NCBI RefSeq assembly: GCF_000012125.1 | Contig: NC_007429.1 | Span: forward strand, 248,001-312,000 | Length of the DNA: 64,000 nucleotides | Source: Chlamydia trachomatis A/HAR-13 | Lineage (GTDB): Bacteria; Chlamydiota; Chlamydiia; Chlamydiales; Chlamydiaceae | Reading direction: 5' to 3' | Shown: piece after piece, positions 50,691 through 60,021 of the stretch | Numbering within the stretch: position 1 is the stretch's first letter | Layout of the letters: each line of letters opens with the position of its first letter | The notes under the pieces: model-generated | Seen by the model: the letters and a program-made list of their open reading frames with translations, nothing else | Told to the model about the DNA's origin: nothing | Databases searched by the model: none | Translations under genes and position numbers: made by a program

Positions 50691-51630
50691 ATAGACCTAT
50701 CGTTCGGAATTTCTGATATCGTTTTTCTAGCAACTCTTCTACCGGTAAATCTTTCAATTTAAGCCATTCTTGAAGGACATATTCTTGAACACTACGATAT
50801 GTGGCCGCAGGATTGTGATGAGCCCCACCTATGGGTTCTTTGATCACTGCGTCCACAATAGCAAATCCCTTAAGATCCTCTCCATGCATTTTTAACATGG
50901 CAGCAGCATCGCTGTTCTTTTTAGGATCTTTCCATAAAATAGAAGCACACCCTTCAGGAGAAATTACAGAATAATACGAGTGTTCTAGCATCGCTACAAC
51001 ATCTCCTATAGCCATTCCTAGAGCGCCTCCTGAACATCCTTCACCAATCACAATTACAATGATTGGGGTAGCTAATCTAGCTAACTCAAATAAGTTTGTC
51101 GCAATAGCCCAACCTTGACCTCTTTCTTCGGCTGTTAATCCAGGGAAAGCTCCAGGGGTATCAACGAGAAAGATAATTGGCAAACCGAATTTCTCTGCCA
51201 TTTTAGCTAAGCGTAGAGCCTTTCTAAAGCCTTCGGGACAAAGCATCCCGAAGTTACGATGCATGCGAGATTTTGTGTCGCAACCCTTTTCTTGCCCTAT
51301 AAGCATGAAACGCTGCCCTTGAATCTTTGCGAACCCTCCGACAACTGCAGGATCATCTCGGAACGTTCGATCTCCACAAAGTTCTACAAACTCTTCGCAC
51401 ATTCCTTCGATATAATTCACTGTTCTAGGTCTCGAAGGATGTCGACAAATTTGTACTCTTTCCCAAGGGGTGAGATCGGAATAAATTTTTTCTTTTAATC
51501 TATCTAAACGCTTATCCAATTTTTGAATCTCTGAAGAAGAAAGCAGGCTGTTTTCTTTATTTTTTTCTTTAAACTCGGCGATCGTTTTTTCGTATTCGAC
51601 AACCTGTTTTTCATGAGGAAGTAGTTCCAC
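50656..51630 (-). CDS. accA: Acetyl-CoA carboxylase carboxyltransferase, alpha subunit
   Basis: AccA with AccD transfers the carboxyl from biotin to acetyl-CoA, giving malonyl-CoA for the FabD/FabH steps encoded here. The 324 residues show the characteristic GEGGSGGALG-like block (here [15 protein letters not shown]) and [19 protein letters not shown]. It starts with GTG at 51630, nine bases after GGGAG. Its 3' end overlaps the ABC exporter gene by 35 bases, in a different frame. Confidence 0.95.
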   Translation of the reverse strand: MELLPHEKQVVEYEKTIAEFKEKNKENSLLSSSEIQKLDKRLDRLKEKIYSDLTPWERVQICRHPSRPRTVNYIEGMCEEFVELCGDRTFRDDPAVVGGFAKIQGQRFMLIGQEKGCDTKSRMHRNFGMLCPEGFRKALRLAKMAEKFGLPIIFLVDTPGAFPGLTAEERGQGWAIATNLFELARLATPIIVIVIGEGCSGGALGMAIGDVVAMLEHSYYSVISPEGCASILWKDPKKNSDAAAMLKMHGEDLKGFAIVDAVIKEPIGGAHHNPAATYRSVQEYVLQEWLKLKDLPVEELLEKRYQKFRTIGLYETSSESDSEA

Positions 51631-51762
51631 CGTAGCACGCTCCCTTCTTATAAAAAAGAGTTATTTTAATACAAACAATAATCAAAAACAACCAAAAACC
51701 AACTATTTGATTATAATGACCTTTGTTTCACGCAAACAATTTTAATTTCTCTTAAAAAGAAA

Positions 51763-53040
51763 TCAAGCCTTTTCAAATAAAATGTTTATACTATTTTGTG
51801 TGTAGGGAAGATTGATCAAAAAATTACTTCCCCAAAACCGATCTTTGCCTTGTAAAGAAAAAATTTCCATATGCGGACTAGAAGATAAAATCCGAACAGT
51901 CTCTTTTTCTCCTTTAATCAATACATCATAGGCTGGGCCTTTATAAGAGTCTGGAGATCCTGTACGCAATTTTGGACCATTGCATACTTGACATTGCGAT
52001 CCCTTACAAAAGATAGCAAAAAACGCATCCTGATTTTCCCTATCCAAAGAAGAAGCAACATGACACTTTTGCTCAGTAATGTCTATACAATAACATGAAT
52101 TAGTGCTAAACAAAGCATCTTGCAAATAAGAAAAGCCTGTTCTCCTAGAAGAAGGCTGTGACAAAGCTCCTGCAAAAGATATTGATACTTCTTCGTCTTT
52201 TTCTTGACATGAGAACTCTTTCACTTGGCCGCATAAACCAAATCCCAAACATTCTCCTGGATCCCCAACGCAAGGACCATAGTTGAGAACCCCCACATCT
52301 CCTATCAAAAAAGCCCCCACTCCGCTCTTACAACCACTACCACTAACATAAGCAGAAAAAGAAGGCGTTCTGCGCATCCAAAAACCAAGAGACATATCTG
52401 TTAGCGTGAACTGATCTTCTATACGGGCTTCTTTTTGGCAAAATAACAATTTACTAACAGCTGTTTTTTCCTGGTTGGATCTAGAGCCTTCTTGACTCCA
52501 CAATGAAGGGAAAATGTTTCTCTCATGAGAAAATAATGCGTGTTGAAAAGCTATCATTTTTTGAACTTGCTCGTAGCTTGTGTCATAAAACTCTGCAATA
52601 CGAGACAACAACATAGCCATCTCAGCATGCTCCCCAGGATAAGGAAGGCCTCCCCATAAAAAACCTGCTCGACGAAATAATAAAGCCGCTCCAGACTGCG
52701 TCTGATGCATACAAAGGAACTGGTATCCTAAGTCTACCCCTTCTTCCAAAGCTGCCAGCAAATAAGCGGCACGAGCGATATCATGAATATGTAACAATGG
52801 ATGATGTAGAAAACGCTGTATAACGGTTCTTCGCAGCTTCTTATCCTGGAAAGACTCTATGAAACTCTTACTTTGAATATCAAAATTCCTCTCAGAGAAC
52901 GCCTCTAATACGTCCTCTAACCCTAACTGCGATTCTACTAGCATAGTTAATAAAAAGACGTCCAATGGCAAAAAATAATCTTGAGGAAATTTAGAGTCAA
53001 GCTTGCTTACGCTGAAGCCTGACTCTACGATCGAAAGCAA
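51763..53040 (-). CDS. Conserved chlamydial protein of unknown function (CT266-like)
   Basis: I do not recognise a family. The 425-residue frame begins at a TTG (53040) with a weak site; the next ATG would cut 32 residues, so the N-terminus is uncertain. No signal peptide or membrane segment is seen. The C-terminal half is rich in Gly and Cys (SGSGCKSGVGAFLIGD, GECLGFGLCGQ, CYCIDITEQKC, CQVCNGPKL), suggesting a beta-rich fold. It is 21 bases downstream of the IHF-type gene and probably co-transcribed with it. Confidence 0.6.
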   Translation of the reverse strand: MLSIVESGFSVSKLDSKFPQDYFLPLDVFLLTMLVESQLGLEDVLEAFSERNFDIQSKSFIESFQDKKLRRTVIQRFLHHPLLHIHDIARAAYLLAALEEGVDLGYQFLCMHQTQSGAALLFRRAGFLWGGLPYPGEHAEMAMLLSRIAEFYDTSYEQVQKMIAFQHALFSHERNIFPSLWSQEGSRSNQEKTAVSKLLFCQKEARIEDQFTLTDMSLGFWMRRTPSFSAYVSGSGCKSGVGAFLIGDVGVLNYGPCVGDPGECLGFGLCGQVKEFSCQEKDEEVSISFAGALSQPSSRRTGFSYLQDALFSTNSCYCIDITEQKCHVASSLDRENQDAFFAIFCKGSQCQVCNGPKLRTGSPDSYKGPAYDVLIKGEKETVRILSSSPHMEIFSLQGKDRFWGSNFLINLPYTQNSINILFEKA

Positions 53041-53061
53041 AGCCGGGAAAAGGGAAGAAGA

Positions 53062-53364
53062 CTAAGAAGATTTTGTTGGTGTTTCAATCAAACGTTTCAT
53101 TCTTTTGCCAGGAGTGAACTTCACAGCTCTTCTAGCAGGAATATGGATAGGTACTGCTGCATTTTTAGGGTTACGACCAACTTTTGGCTTTCTCTCTACA
53201 ACTTGTAGAACTCCAAAGTCTCTAAACTCTAATCTATCCCCTTGAACTAGAGCATCTGTCATCTTATCTAAAAAATTTTGGATAACAGTTCTCACGTGGT
53301 TAGGATGTATTTTATGATCTTGAGATATCGTACTGATTAGTTTCTTCTTAGTCATCGTTGCCAT
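53062..53364 (-). CDS. IHF/HU-family DNA-binding protein
   Basis: This 100-residue protein bends or packs DNA. It has the HU fold order: N-terminal helices (TKKKLISTISQDHKIHPNHV), a beta segment with EFRDFGVLQVVERKPKVGRN (GRNPKN arm) and a C-terminal helix. The frame is open to 53508, but the family begins at the ATG at 53364 with AGGAGG 12 bases upstream (a second ATG at 53355 is nearer the norm for spacing less well). IHF-like or HU-like function cannot be told apart here; it is a lone gene, not a pair. Confidence 0.88.
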   Translation of the reverse strand: MATMTKKKLISTISQDHKIHPNHVRTVIQNFLDKMTDALVQGDRLEFRDFGVLQVVERKPKVGRNPKNAAVPIHIPARRAVKFTPGKRMKRLIETPTKSS

Positions 53365-53583
53365 GGTAGCTTGTTGCCTCCTAGTTAAAGTGGTAACCCT
53401 TGCGTCCCTAAATACCGCAATATATGCGTATAATATGCATTCATCCTTTGGATTCAAGACTTTTTTTATCTTTTCCATGAACGCACAAAATCTACCCACG
53501 AGTTGCACTCAACCGAAACCTTCTCTACTACGAATATCCTTTCGAGCACTTAAAGGTCTTGTTAAAGCCCTCCCTCCCCCGGA

Positions 53584-54363
53584 TTATTTATGCACTTTTT
53601 TTGCTCCTGAGCTTACTGATACAGTCTTGTCAACTTGTCGATTCAAAATAAAAGCATGTATGCCTTCTGCAATACCTTTGGCTAAGTGCGAGCGATAACG
53701 AGCATCTAAAAGAGCGGCTCGCTCTTTAGAATTGGAAAGAAACCCTGTTTCCACAAGGACCGCAGGCATGGTTGTTTCTCGAATTACCGCGAAATTACCT
53801 TCTTTCACTTTACGTTCGCGTAAAGCTCCATTTTTTTGCATAAAAGCCAAGATCGACTTACCTAAGCTCTCTGATTTTCTAGTCCTTAATATGTTTTTAT
53901 CATTATAAAAATAAATCTCAGTTCCTAAAGCAGATGTATTAGACGAGTGATTACAGTGGATACTAACAAAAACATCAGCCTTATTCTGATTTGCTATTGC
54001 AGCTCGCTTACTTAGATCGACATATACATCCGTAGCCCTTGTCATTATCGTCTTATACCCCATGCGACGCAAACATCCTTGCACGCTTAAAGCTATCGAC
54101 AACGCCAAAGTTTTCTCTTTGTACCGTAATTCCTTATCTGCAGTTCCCTCGTCTTTACCGCCATGACCAGGATCTATGACTATAAGTTCATTCCTACTTA
54201 CCTTAGGAATCCCCGCAGCATCAGCAAAACAACTAACTGGACTACTTAAAGTAAGCAGCAACAGCAATAATGTCAAATTAACAAAGGGCTGCCAAGGCTT
54301 CACACACAACCTCTCGATCATCAAAGACAATCGTCTGATGTTTGAAGATCTGATACCCCTCAT
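53584..54363 (-). CDS. amiA: N-acetylmuramoyl-L-alanine amidase
   Basis: AmiA cuts the stem peptide from peptidoglycan and in Chlamydia is reported also to act as a carboxypeptidase. After a cleavable signal (NLTLLLLLLTLSSPVSCFA, about 29-47) comes an amidase_3 domain: Zn ligands His67 (DPGHGGKD), Glu72 and His136 (SIHCNHS), catalytic Glu205 (VETGFLSN). The ATG at 54363 with AGGAAAGGGAC upstream gives 259 residues and overlaps murE by 86 bases; the ATG at 54321 is an alternative without a site. Confidence 0.9.
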   Translation of the reverse strand: MRGIRSSNIRRLSLMIERLCVKPWQPFVNLTLLLLLLTLSSPVSCFADAAGIPKVSRNELIVIDPGHGGKDEGTADKELRYKEKTLALSIALSVQGCLRRMGYKTIMTRATDVYVDLSKRAAIANQNKADVFVSIHCNHSSNTSALGTEIYFYNDKNILRTRKSESLGKSILAFMQKNGALRERKVKEGNFAVIRETTMPAVLVETGFLSNSKERAALLDARYRSHLAKGIAEGIHAFILNRQVDKTVSVSSGAKKVHK

Positions 54364-55729
54364 GTCCCTTTCCTGCAACTAGTACAATATCTTTATCTGA
54401 AGCCATTGATATTGCTTTCTCTATGGCTAGCTTCCTATCGCTCTCAACAACATAATGATCAGTTGAGAAACCTTTACATATATCAGCAATAATCTGGTCT
54501 GGATCTTCTGTCCGAGGATTATCTGAAGTCACAAAAGAAAAACCGTAATGCTCAGATACTTTGGCCATAAGAGGACGCTTAACACGATCTCTATCTCCAC
54601 CACACCCAAACACAATAATTAGCCGACCATCTTTAGGAAGGAGTTGTAATAAAATTCTACATACATTGTCCAATGCATCTGGAGTATGGGCATAATCAAT
54701 ATAAACAGGGAATGGTCCCAATAAAATCGGATCCAAACGTCCTTTAGGAGCTGATAAGAAACGAACATCGCGTACTAAATCAGCAAAGTCTCTGCCTAAA
54801 AATTGATGGACAACAGCTAAAGATGCTAAAACATTATATACATTATGTTCTCCTATCAAGGATGTCTCACAAGGGAAAACTTGCCCCTGATACCAAATGT
54901 CATAAGAAGATCCTGATGAATACAGCTTCAATCTATCTGCTCGATAATCAGCTTCTTGATGGATTGCATAGGAGACTGCTCTTGCCTGAGAACCATTTAA
55001 AAAGCTGGGCGCATACTCACAATCCAAATTGACAACAGCTATACCTTTCTCTGGCAAGGAAGCGAAAAACTGCTTTTTAGCTGCAATATATTCTTCAAGA
55101 GACCCATGAAAATCTAAATGATCTGAAGTAATGTTAGTTAAAACTCCAGCTAAGAACTCTGTTTCACGAACTCGACCAAGAGCCATCCCTATAGAAGATA
55201 CTTCCATAACGGCTGCAGATAAGTTCTGCTTAACCATTTCAGCAAAATACTTCTGCAATAAAATCGCATCAGGAGTGGTAAAGCTATCAATAATCCTATT
55301 CTCACCTAAAATGTGCTCTATGGTTCCAATAAGACCAGTTCTTCTTCCTGAACGCTCCATAAGTTCTCTAACCAAACAGGAGACTGTTGTCTTCCCATTA
55401 GTTCCTGTAATTCCTATTACATCCAGATGCCTTGAAGGATTATTATAAAACCTTGCTGCCAAAGAGGCTTCCAATGCTATAGGATCTTCTGCGATAATCT
55501 GAACAACCGATAAAAAAGGATTGTATAGAGAAGAGAGAACTGCAATCGCTCCATTCGCAACAGCCTGAGAAGAATAGTCATTGCCATTGCAAAACTGCCC
55601 TTGTCGAGCGATGAAAATATCACCAACTCCAACACAACGAGAATCTCGAGTCAAATTTCTAACAGGAATAGACTCGACTTTCCCATAAATTTTAGCCGGA
55701 ATATTCTGAAGAAGTTGGTCTAAATGCAT
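54278..55729 (-). CDS. murE: UDP-N-acetylmuramoyl-tripeptide synthetase
   Basis: MurE adds the third stem residue to UDP-MurNAc-L-Ala-D-Glu. The ATP motif ITGTNGKTT lies at 107-115, and DNPRTEDP (about 407) is the block that selects meso-diaminopimelate. Length is 483 residues. The amiA gene starts well inside its 3' end. Upstream it is separated from ftsI by a spacer holding a tiny lipoprotein gene on the other strand. Confidence 0.95.
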   Translation of the reverse strand: MHLDQLLQNIPAKIYGKVESIPVRNLTRDSRCVGVGDIFIARQGQFCNGNDYSSQAVANGAIAVLSSLYNPFLSVVQIIAEDPIALEASLAARFYNNPSRHLDVIGITGTNGKTTVSCLVRELMERSGRRTGLIGTIEHILGENRIIDSFTTPDAILLQKYFAEMVKQNLSAAVMEVSSIGMALGRVRETEFLAGVLTNITSDHLDFHGSLEEYIAAKKQFFASLPEKGIAVVNLDCEYAPSFLNGSQARAVSYAIHQEADYRADRLKLYSSGSSYDIWYQGQVFPCETSLIGEHNVYNVLASLAVVHQFLGRDFADLVRDVRFLSAPKGRLDPILLGPFPVYIDYAHTPDALDNVCRILLQLLPKDGRLIIVFGCGGDRDRVKRPLMAKVSEHYGFSFVTSDNPRTEDPDQIIADICKGFSTDHYVVESDRKLAIEKAISMASDKDIVLVAGKGHEGYQIFKHQTIVFDDREVVCEALAALC

Positions 55730-55846
55730 ACCAGATCCCTAAGACACGCACACAAGGGCTTCAAAAAGCTTTCTCAAATAGTTTACTATACACATATTCG
55801 TTGTCAAGCTTTGTCGACTAACTACGTCATCTGTCAGAGAAAGAGC

Positions 55847-55870
55847 AAAGACAAGAGAACTCGTCTTTTT
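55847..55870 (+). repeat. Hairpin upstream of the small lipoprotein gene
   Basis: AAAGAC (55847-55852) pairs with GTCTTT (55863-55868), with an inner GAG/CTC pair, followed by TT. It lies about 65 bases before the small gene; possibly part of its leader. Confidence 0.35.
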
Positions 55871-55935
55871 ACTCTTTCACAAAAAAAGTAACTCTTATAT
55901 GGAGCAAAGAAATGTTTTGTTTGTGAGATGTAATT

Positions 55936-56046
55936 ATGAAATTGCTCTTTTCTTTATTATTAGTTTCCTCTCCCGCTTTCCTTATGCCAGGCTGCACACT
56001 CATCCCAAAGCAACAGACCTCAACACATTCACTCATATCTAAATAA
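55936..56046 (+). CDS. Very small lipoprotein (36 residues), unrecognised
   Basis: An ATG at 55936 opens 36 codons ending TAA at 56044-56046. The product has a basic start, a hydrophobic stretch (LLFSLLLVSSPAFLM) and a lipobox with Cys20 (LMPGC), leaving only 17 mature residues (CTLIPKQQTSTHSLISK). This is a classic lipoprotein signal, so an anchored, periplasm-facing peptide like other tiny chlamydial lipoproteins is likely. The ribosome site is weak (GAG 9 bases before). It is convergent with ftsI and divergent from murE, so it would need its own promoter. Confidence 0.55.
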   Translation: MKLLFSLLLVSSPAFLMPGCTLIPKQQTSTHSLISK

Positions 56047-56051
56047 ACTCA

Positions 56052-57995
56052 CTATTTGCGATTCCATTCCTCATATAGCAGCTTTAATTGAGAAACTTCT
56101 TCACGATAGGTGTGTAGTTGCTCGTCTAATGGCACACCTAAATAAGGCAGCACTCGAGAAGCTATTCTCGAAAATACAGGAGCAGCACACCGTCCTCCCA
56201 TATAGTTCTTAGTTCTGTCTTCTCTTACTCCATAAGCAGGATCGTCGATAGAAACAAGAATAACTAAAGGAACTGCAGTATCCGATAAAGCAGCTATAGG
56301 AGTAAGCCCGATAAATGAAGCAATGTGCCGTTTTTTATCATACTTCCCATCGACTAATTTTTCTGTTGTCCCTGTTTTCCCTGCACTAGAATATCCCTTA
56401 GTAGCAGCACGAATCCCCGTCCCTCCTAAACATGTTGTGAAACGCATAGCACGAACAACATCTGCAACTATTTTTTCAGAAAGAACTCGAATTTTCTTTG
56501 GGTTTGAAGACAGTATTTTTTCTTCTCCTGAAGGAGAAACAATCTTTCTAACCAAGGTTGGACGTATCAAAAACCCTCCATTACCAAAAACTGCATAAGC
56601 TTGAACCATCTGCATGCTTGTAGCCAGCAAATTGTATCCCATTGCCAAAGAATAAGGTGTCGATAAAGACCATTCGGGAGATCCGTTTTTATGGAAACGT
56701 TTTCGTGAAGGAACCAATCCTACAGCTTCTGCCGGCAATTCAATTCCAGTTCTTTTTCCAAAACCAAAATCTTGCAAACGCTGTTCGTACCAATCAGCAC
56801 CTAACTTTTGTACTATACGATCTGCAAGTTGAGCCATATACACATTGGATGACTTTTGAATCGCCATGTACATATTTAAGTATCGATTACTGACAATGTC
56901 TTTTAGAGGCATTTTTTGCCGTCCTGGAAATACTCGTCTACTAACATCTAACGGTTCATAAGGATCAAAAAGATTTTCTCCAGCACGTTTTTGCATCTCT
57001 TCATTTGCTAATAAGGCAATAGCAACAGTTATGGGTTTCATAATAGAGCCCGGCTCAAACACATCGCTAACAGCCTTAACTTTTGTATCTTCTATGCGAT
57101 CATTGCAGTTGAAGTATTCCCTATACTCTCTCGGATTAAAAAAGGGATATTGCGCTAAAGCTAAGATCTCTCCTGTATGTGAATTCAGTACAATAGCTCG
57201 CCCACTACGAGCTTTAGCTTCTAACACGCCTAGGGCTATCTCTTGTTCTGCAATCGTCTGTACATTGGCATCTATTGTTAGATAAATGTCGCTCCCATCC
57301 CTAGGGATTTTAGTCACCTTATCAACGTCTAAACGGTTTAAAGGAGAACGCAACAACTTGCGTTCTCCATTTTCCCCTTCTAACAAACGATTAAAATAAG
57401 CCTCTAAACCTCCTGTAGGGAATGCTTCTCCTGATTTTTCATCTTTTATCTCCCGAAGGGTATGCAAAACCTGTCCTAACAATTTCCCGAATGGATAAGA
57501 ACGTTGATAATCACTAATAAAGAATAAGGCATTTGACGGAATTTTATGTTTAACTGCGTAAGGTTTCCACCAACTTAAAATCCGATCACGAATAGAAATA
57601 TCTAGAGAAACGTACAGTTTGCGATAACGCGATTTTCTATCAAATTCACTACGGATACTCTGATAGTCCCCTTCGCCAACCATAACAACAACCATACGAG
57701 CAATCTCATCGCGATACTCTTCCGGAATAACGACAGCATCTAAGCATAAATGAAATTTAGTGACATCAATGGCTAACGGGTGAAATTGCTCTTTTTCGCC
57801 TTTACGCAGACTGGTATTAGCAAAAAAGGTTCCTCTTTGAAAAGGATCTTTAACGCGAAACTCGTGTTGATTCGCCGCCTCCACAGCCCACCGCTCTCCA
57901 TCACAAATTTGAATTTTGTAATAACGAACTATTAAGAGCGCGTATAGAGACAAAACCCCAACAACGATCAGAGTTAATTGTCTACGGTGATTCAT
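56052..57995 (-). CDS. ftsI: Penicillin-binding protein 3 (division transpeptidase)
   Basis: This class B PBP cross-links septal peptidoglycan. The 647 residues have an N-terminal membrane anchor (LTLIVVGVLSLYALLIVRY, 8-25), a pedestal domain, and the transpeptidase motifs S317-IMK (active serine), SSN (382-384) and KTGT (539-542). It follows ftsL with a 14-base overlap in the classic division cluster order rsmH-ftsL-ftsI. It ends six bases from the small convergent lipoprotein gene. Confidence 0.94.
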   Translation of the reverse strand: MNHRRQLTLIVVGVLSLYALLIVRYYKIQICDGERWAVEAANQHEFRVKDPFQRGTFFANTSLRKGEKEQFHPLAIDVTKFHLCLDAVVIPEEYRDEIARMVVVMVGEGDYQSIRSEFDRKSRYRKLYVSLDISIRDRILSWWKPYAVKHKIPSNALFFISDYQRSYPFGKLLGQVLHTLREIKDEKSGEAFPTGGLEAYFNRLLEGENGERKLLRSPLNRLDVDKVTKIPRDGSDIYLTIDANVQTIAEQEIALGVLEAKARSGRAIVLNSHTGEILALAQYPFFNPREYREYFNCNDRIEDTKVKAVSDVFEPGSIMKPITVAIALLANEEMQKRAGENLFDPYEPLDVSRRVFPGRQKMPLKDIVSNRYLNMYMAIQKSSNVYMAQLADRIVQKLGADWYEQRLQDFGFGKRTGIELPAEAVGLVPSRKRFHKNGSPEWSLSTPYSLAMGYNLLATSMQMVQAYAVFGNGGFLIRPTLVRKIVSPSGEEKILSSNPKKIRVLSEKIVADVVRAMRFTTCLGGTGIRAATKGYSSAGKTGTTEKLVDGKYDKKRHIASFIGLTPIAALSDTAVPLVILVSIDDPAYGVREDRTKNYMGGRCAAPVFSRIASRVLPYLGVPLDEQLHTYREEVSQLKLLYEEWNRK

Positions 57996-58269
57996 AAGCT
58001 AAAACACTGATTTTCTCTTCGCTAAGATACTCTAGATACTGGTATTCTGGAAGAAAAGCTATCTGCAACAAATGTTCAGGGCTTTCTAATTTCTCTAGTA
58101 AAAAACTAAGCGCAACATTTTCTTGTTCTATCTGACGCAATTGAGCCCATAAACAAGGGATTTCTAAACGAAGTTTTGTAAGATCATTCTGTTTATCTAT
58201 ATACCGATAAAGAGCGCAACACAAAAGACTTAAACAGACAAGTAGTCGCGAAAACCGATACCTATTCAT
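57982..58269 (-). CDS. ftsL: FtsL-like division protein
   Basis: A 95-residue protein with a short basic start, one membrane segment (LLVCLSLLCCALYRYI, about 9-24) and a coiled coil (about 30-65, LRQIEQENVALSFLLEKLES), the FtsL plan. Sequence alone would be weak, but position between rsmH and ftsI, with overlaps of one base and 14 bases, makes the call convincing. It probably works with the division PBP. Confidence 0.8.
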   Translation of the reverse strand: MNRYRFSRLLVCLSLLCCALYRYIDKQNDLTKLRLEIPCLWAQLRQIEQENVALSFLLEKLESPEHLLQIAFLPEYQYLEYLSEEKISVLAYESP

Positions 58270-59171
58270 TACTTATCTTCAAAACTCTTTTCAAAACAAC
58301 GCAACTTAGCTGAACGTGATCGAGGATTCATCCTAGTTTCTTCATAAGAGGGCATTATCACTTTTTTAGTCAATATCTTACCAAGCCCCCTAGCCTCAGC
58401 TTCTCTAAAAGCCCACTTAACAGGACGATCATCTAAACTACAAAAAGAAATAACAGCTAAACGCCCACCAGGACGTAACCAACGGAAAGCAGAGTCTAAC
58501 AAAACTTTTAATTGAGCCCCTTCCTGATTAACATAAATGCGCAGAGCTTGGAATATCAATGTTAGTGGATGAATTTTCTTTCGCAATCGGTAGGAAGGAA
58601 AGACTCCAGACGTAGCATCTTTTAGATCTTTAACGGTCAAAATCTTTTTCTTTTTTCTAAAATGCACTACAGCTGCCGCAGCGCTCCTCCAAAGAGGCTC
58701 TTCTCCGTAGTTACGAAAAATTTCTCCAATCTCTTCTTCCCTTAAAGAATTAAGCACTTCACTTGCAGTCATTCCTCGAGAAGTATCCATTCGCATATCC
58801 AAAGGATGATCTTCTCCTTGAAAACTAAATCCACGTTCAAGGTTGTTTAACTGCATAGAGGATACTCCTAGATCAGCAAGCACTCCATCATACGTCCCAT
58901 CAGAAGTCAGTGTATCCACTTCTTCAAAAGAAGCATGTCGCAAGCGCACGCGATCCTTAAAAGGAAGTAATCTATTTTCGGATAACGCCAGCGCAGACAG
59001 ATCTCTATCCGACCCGTCATACCGTTCTATCGAAGGAAATTCGGTTAAAAAAGCTTCTGCATGACCACCTGCACCAACAGTCACATCACAAAAGACTACT
59101 GGATTACGATCGCGGAATAATGAAAGACTCTCTTTTACTAAAACAGGAATATGAGGAATTGAATCGGTCAC
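58269..59171 (-). CDS. rsmH: 16S rRNA (cytosine1402-N4)-methyltransferase
   Basis: RsmH (MraW) methylates C1402 of 16S rRNA. The N-terminal [13 protein letters not shown] entry, the SAM-binding [13 protein letters not shown] (about 29-41) and [19 protein letters not shown] (about 101-119) are conserved hallmarks. It starts with GTG at 59171 after AGAAGG and has 300 residues. It opens the division cluster, divergent from CT273. Confidence 0.94.
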   Translation of the reverse strand: MTDSIPHIPVLVKESLSLFRDRNPVVFCDVTVGAGGHAEAFLTEFPSIERYDGSDRDLSALALSENRLLPFKDRVRLRHASFEEVDTLTSDGTYDGVLADLGVSSMQLNNLERGFSFQGEDHPLDMRMDTSRGMTASEVLNSLREEEIGEIFRNYGEEPLWRSAAAAVVHFRKKKKILTVKDLKDATSGVFPSYRLRKKIHPLTLIFQALRIYVNQEGAQLKVLLDSAFRWLRPGGRLAVISFCSLDDRPVKWAFREAEARGLGKILTKKVIMPSYEETRMNPRSRSAKLRCFEKSFEDK

Positions 59172-59391
59172 GGGGAACCTTCTGCATAAAAGTTATTATC
59201 CATCCACTACTACAATAAGCCGCTTAGCTGCGAAAGTACAGCTTTCAAAAAATTCCCTTGTAGCTAAAGCAGAAGGTTGCAGTGTATCGCATGTTTAGTT
59301 AAAAGCACAGCTCTTCAATACACCTCAAACAGCAACTTATTACATCTAATACCTTAAAAACCTTTGCTTTACGTTCTCCCCTCTACCATAC

Positions 59392-59419
59392 TTGACTTTT
59401 TCCCTCCCACGATTATGAT
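59392..59419 (+). promoter_or_regulatory. Sigma66-type promoter of CT273-like gene
   Basis: TTGACT (59392-59397) and TATGAT (59414-59419) are 16 bases apart; the start point near 59426 leaves a leader of about 23 bases. It is the closest -35 match to consensus noticed in the window. Confidence 0.68.
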
Positions 59420-59448
59420 TGAGATTGTGAGCCTCTCAAGGGAAACTT

Positions 59449-60015
59449 ATGGTCGAAATTTTTAACTATAGTACCTCGGTATACGAGAAACACAGCTCTA
59501 CGAACAAGCTTGTTAATGACTTCCGTAAAGAAATCCAAATGGAAGGCGCAGCGATTCGGGACATAGCTAAGCATGCTCAAATCTTAGATATGACACCCAA
59601 GCCTTCTGCGTTATCAACGCTCATGCAAACAAATAAAAAAACTTGCTGGGCGTCCTTTTCTCCTCCAACCAATTTTCATAAACAACGATTCTCCACTCCT
59701 TACTTAGTACCATCTCTCGGCTCTCCTGATAAACAAGACCAAGACATGGAAAAAATCTCTTCCTATTTAAAAGTTCTAACTAGAGGTAAATTTTCTTACC
59801 GCTCAACAGCTGACACGCTTTCACGAAAAAATAAACGCTCCTCTGATCAAAAGAGAAATGGACAACATTTTGAGCAGGAAGAGCTTGAAGTAGAAGAGGA
59901 AGTCTTAGTACGAGAAGGCACAGTATTGCTTAGAGCATTGGATCAAGGAATCAAGAGTTCTAATCTCCTTATCGATTATGTTATTTCTCGTATTTTTCAA
60001 TTCGTACAAGGTTAA
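59449..60015 (+). CDS. Conserved chlamydial protein of unknown function (CT273-like)
   Basis: I do not recognise a family. The 188-residue protein is polar and basic in the middle, with an acidic stretch (EQEELEVEEEVLVREG) and a hydrophobic C-terminal helix (NLLIDYVISRIFQF). No signal peptide. The gene is followed six bases later by a SycD-like TPR gene; in type III systems a chaperone often sits next to its substrate, so it may be a secreted or apparatus protein, an inference from position. AGGGAAAC precedes the ATG. Confidence 0.65.
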   Translation: MVEIFNYSTSVYEKHSSTNKLVNDFRKEIQMEGAAIRDIAKHAQILDMTPKPSALSTLMQTNKKTCWASFSPPTNFHKQRFSTPYLVPSLGSPDKQDQDMEKISSYLKVLTRGKFSYRSTADTLSRKNKRSSDQKRNGQHFEQEELEVEEEVLVREGTVLLRALDQGIKSSNLLIDYVISRIFQFVQG

Positions 60016-60021
60016 GCGTAT

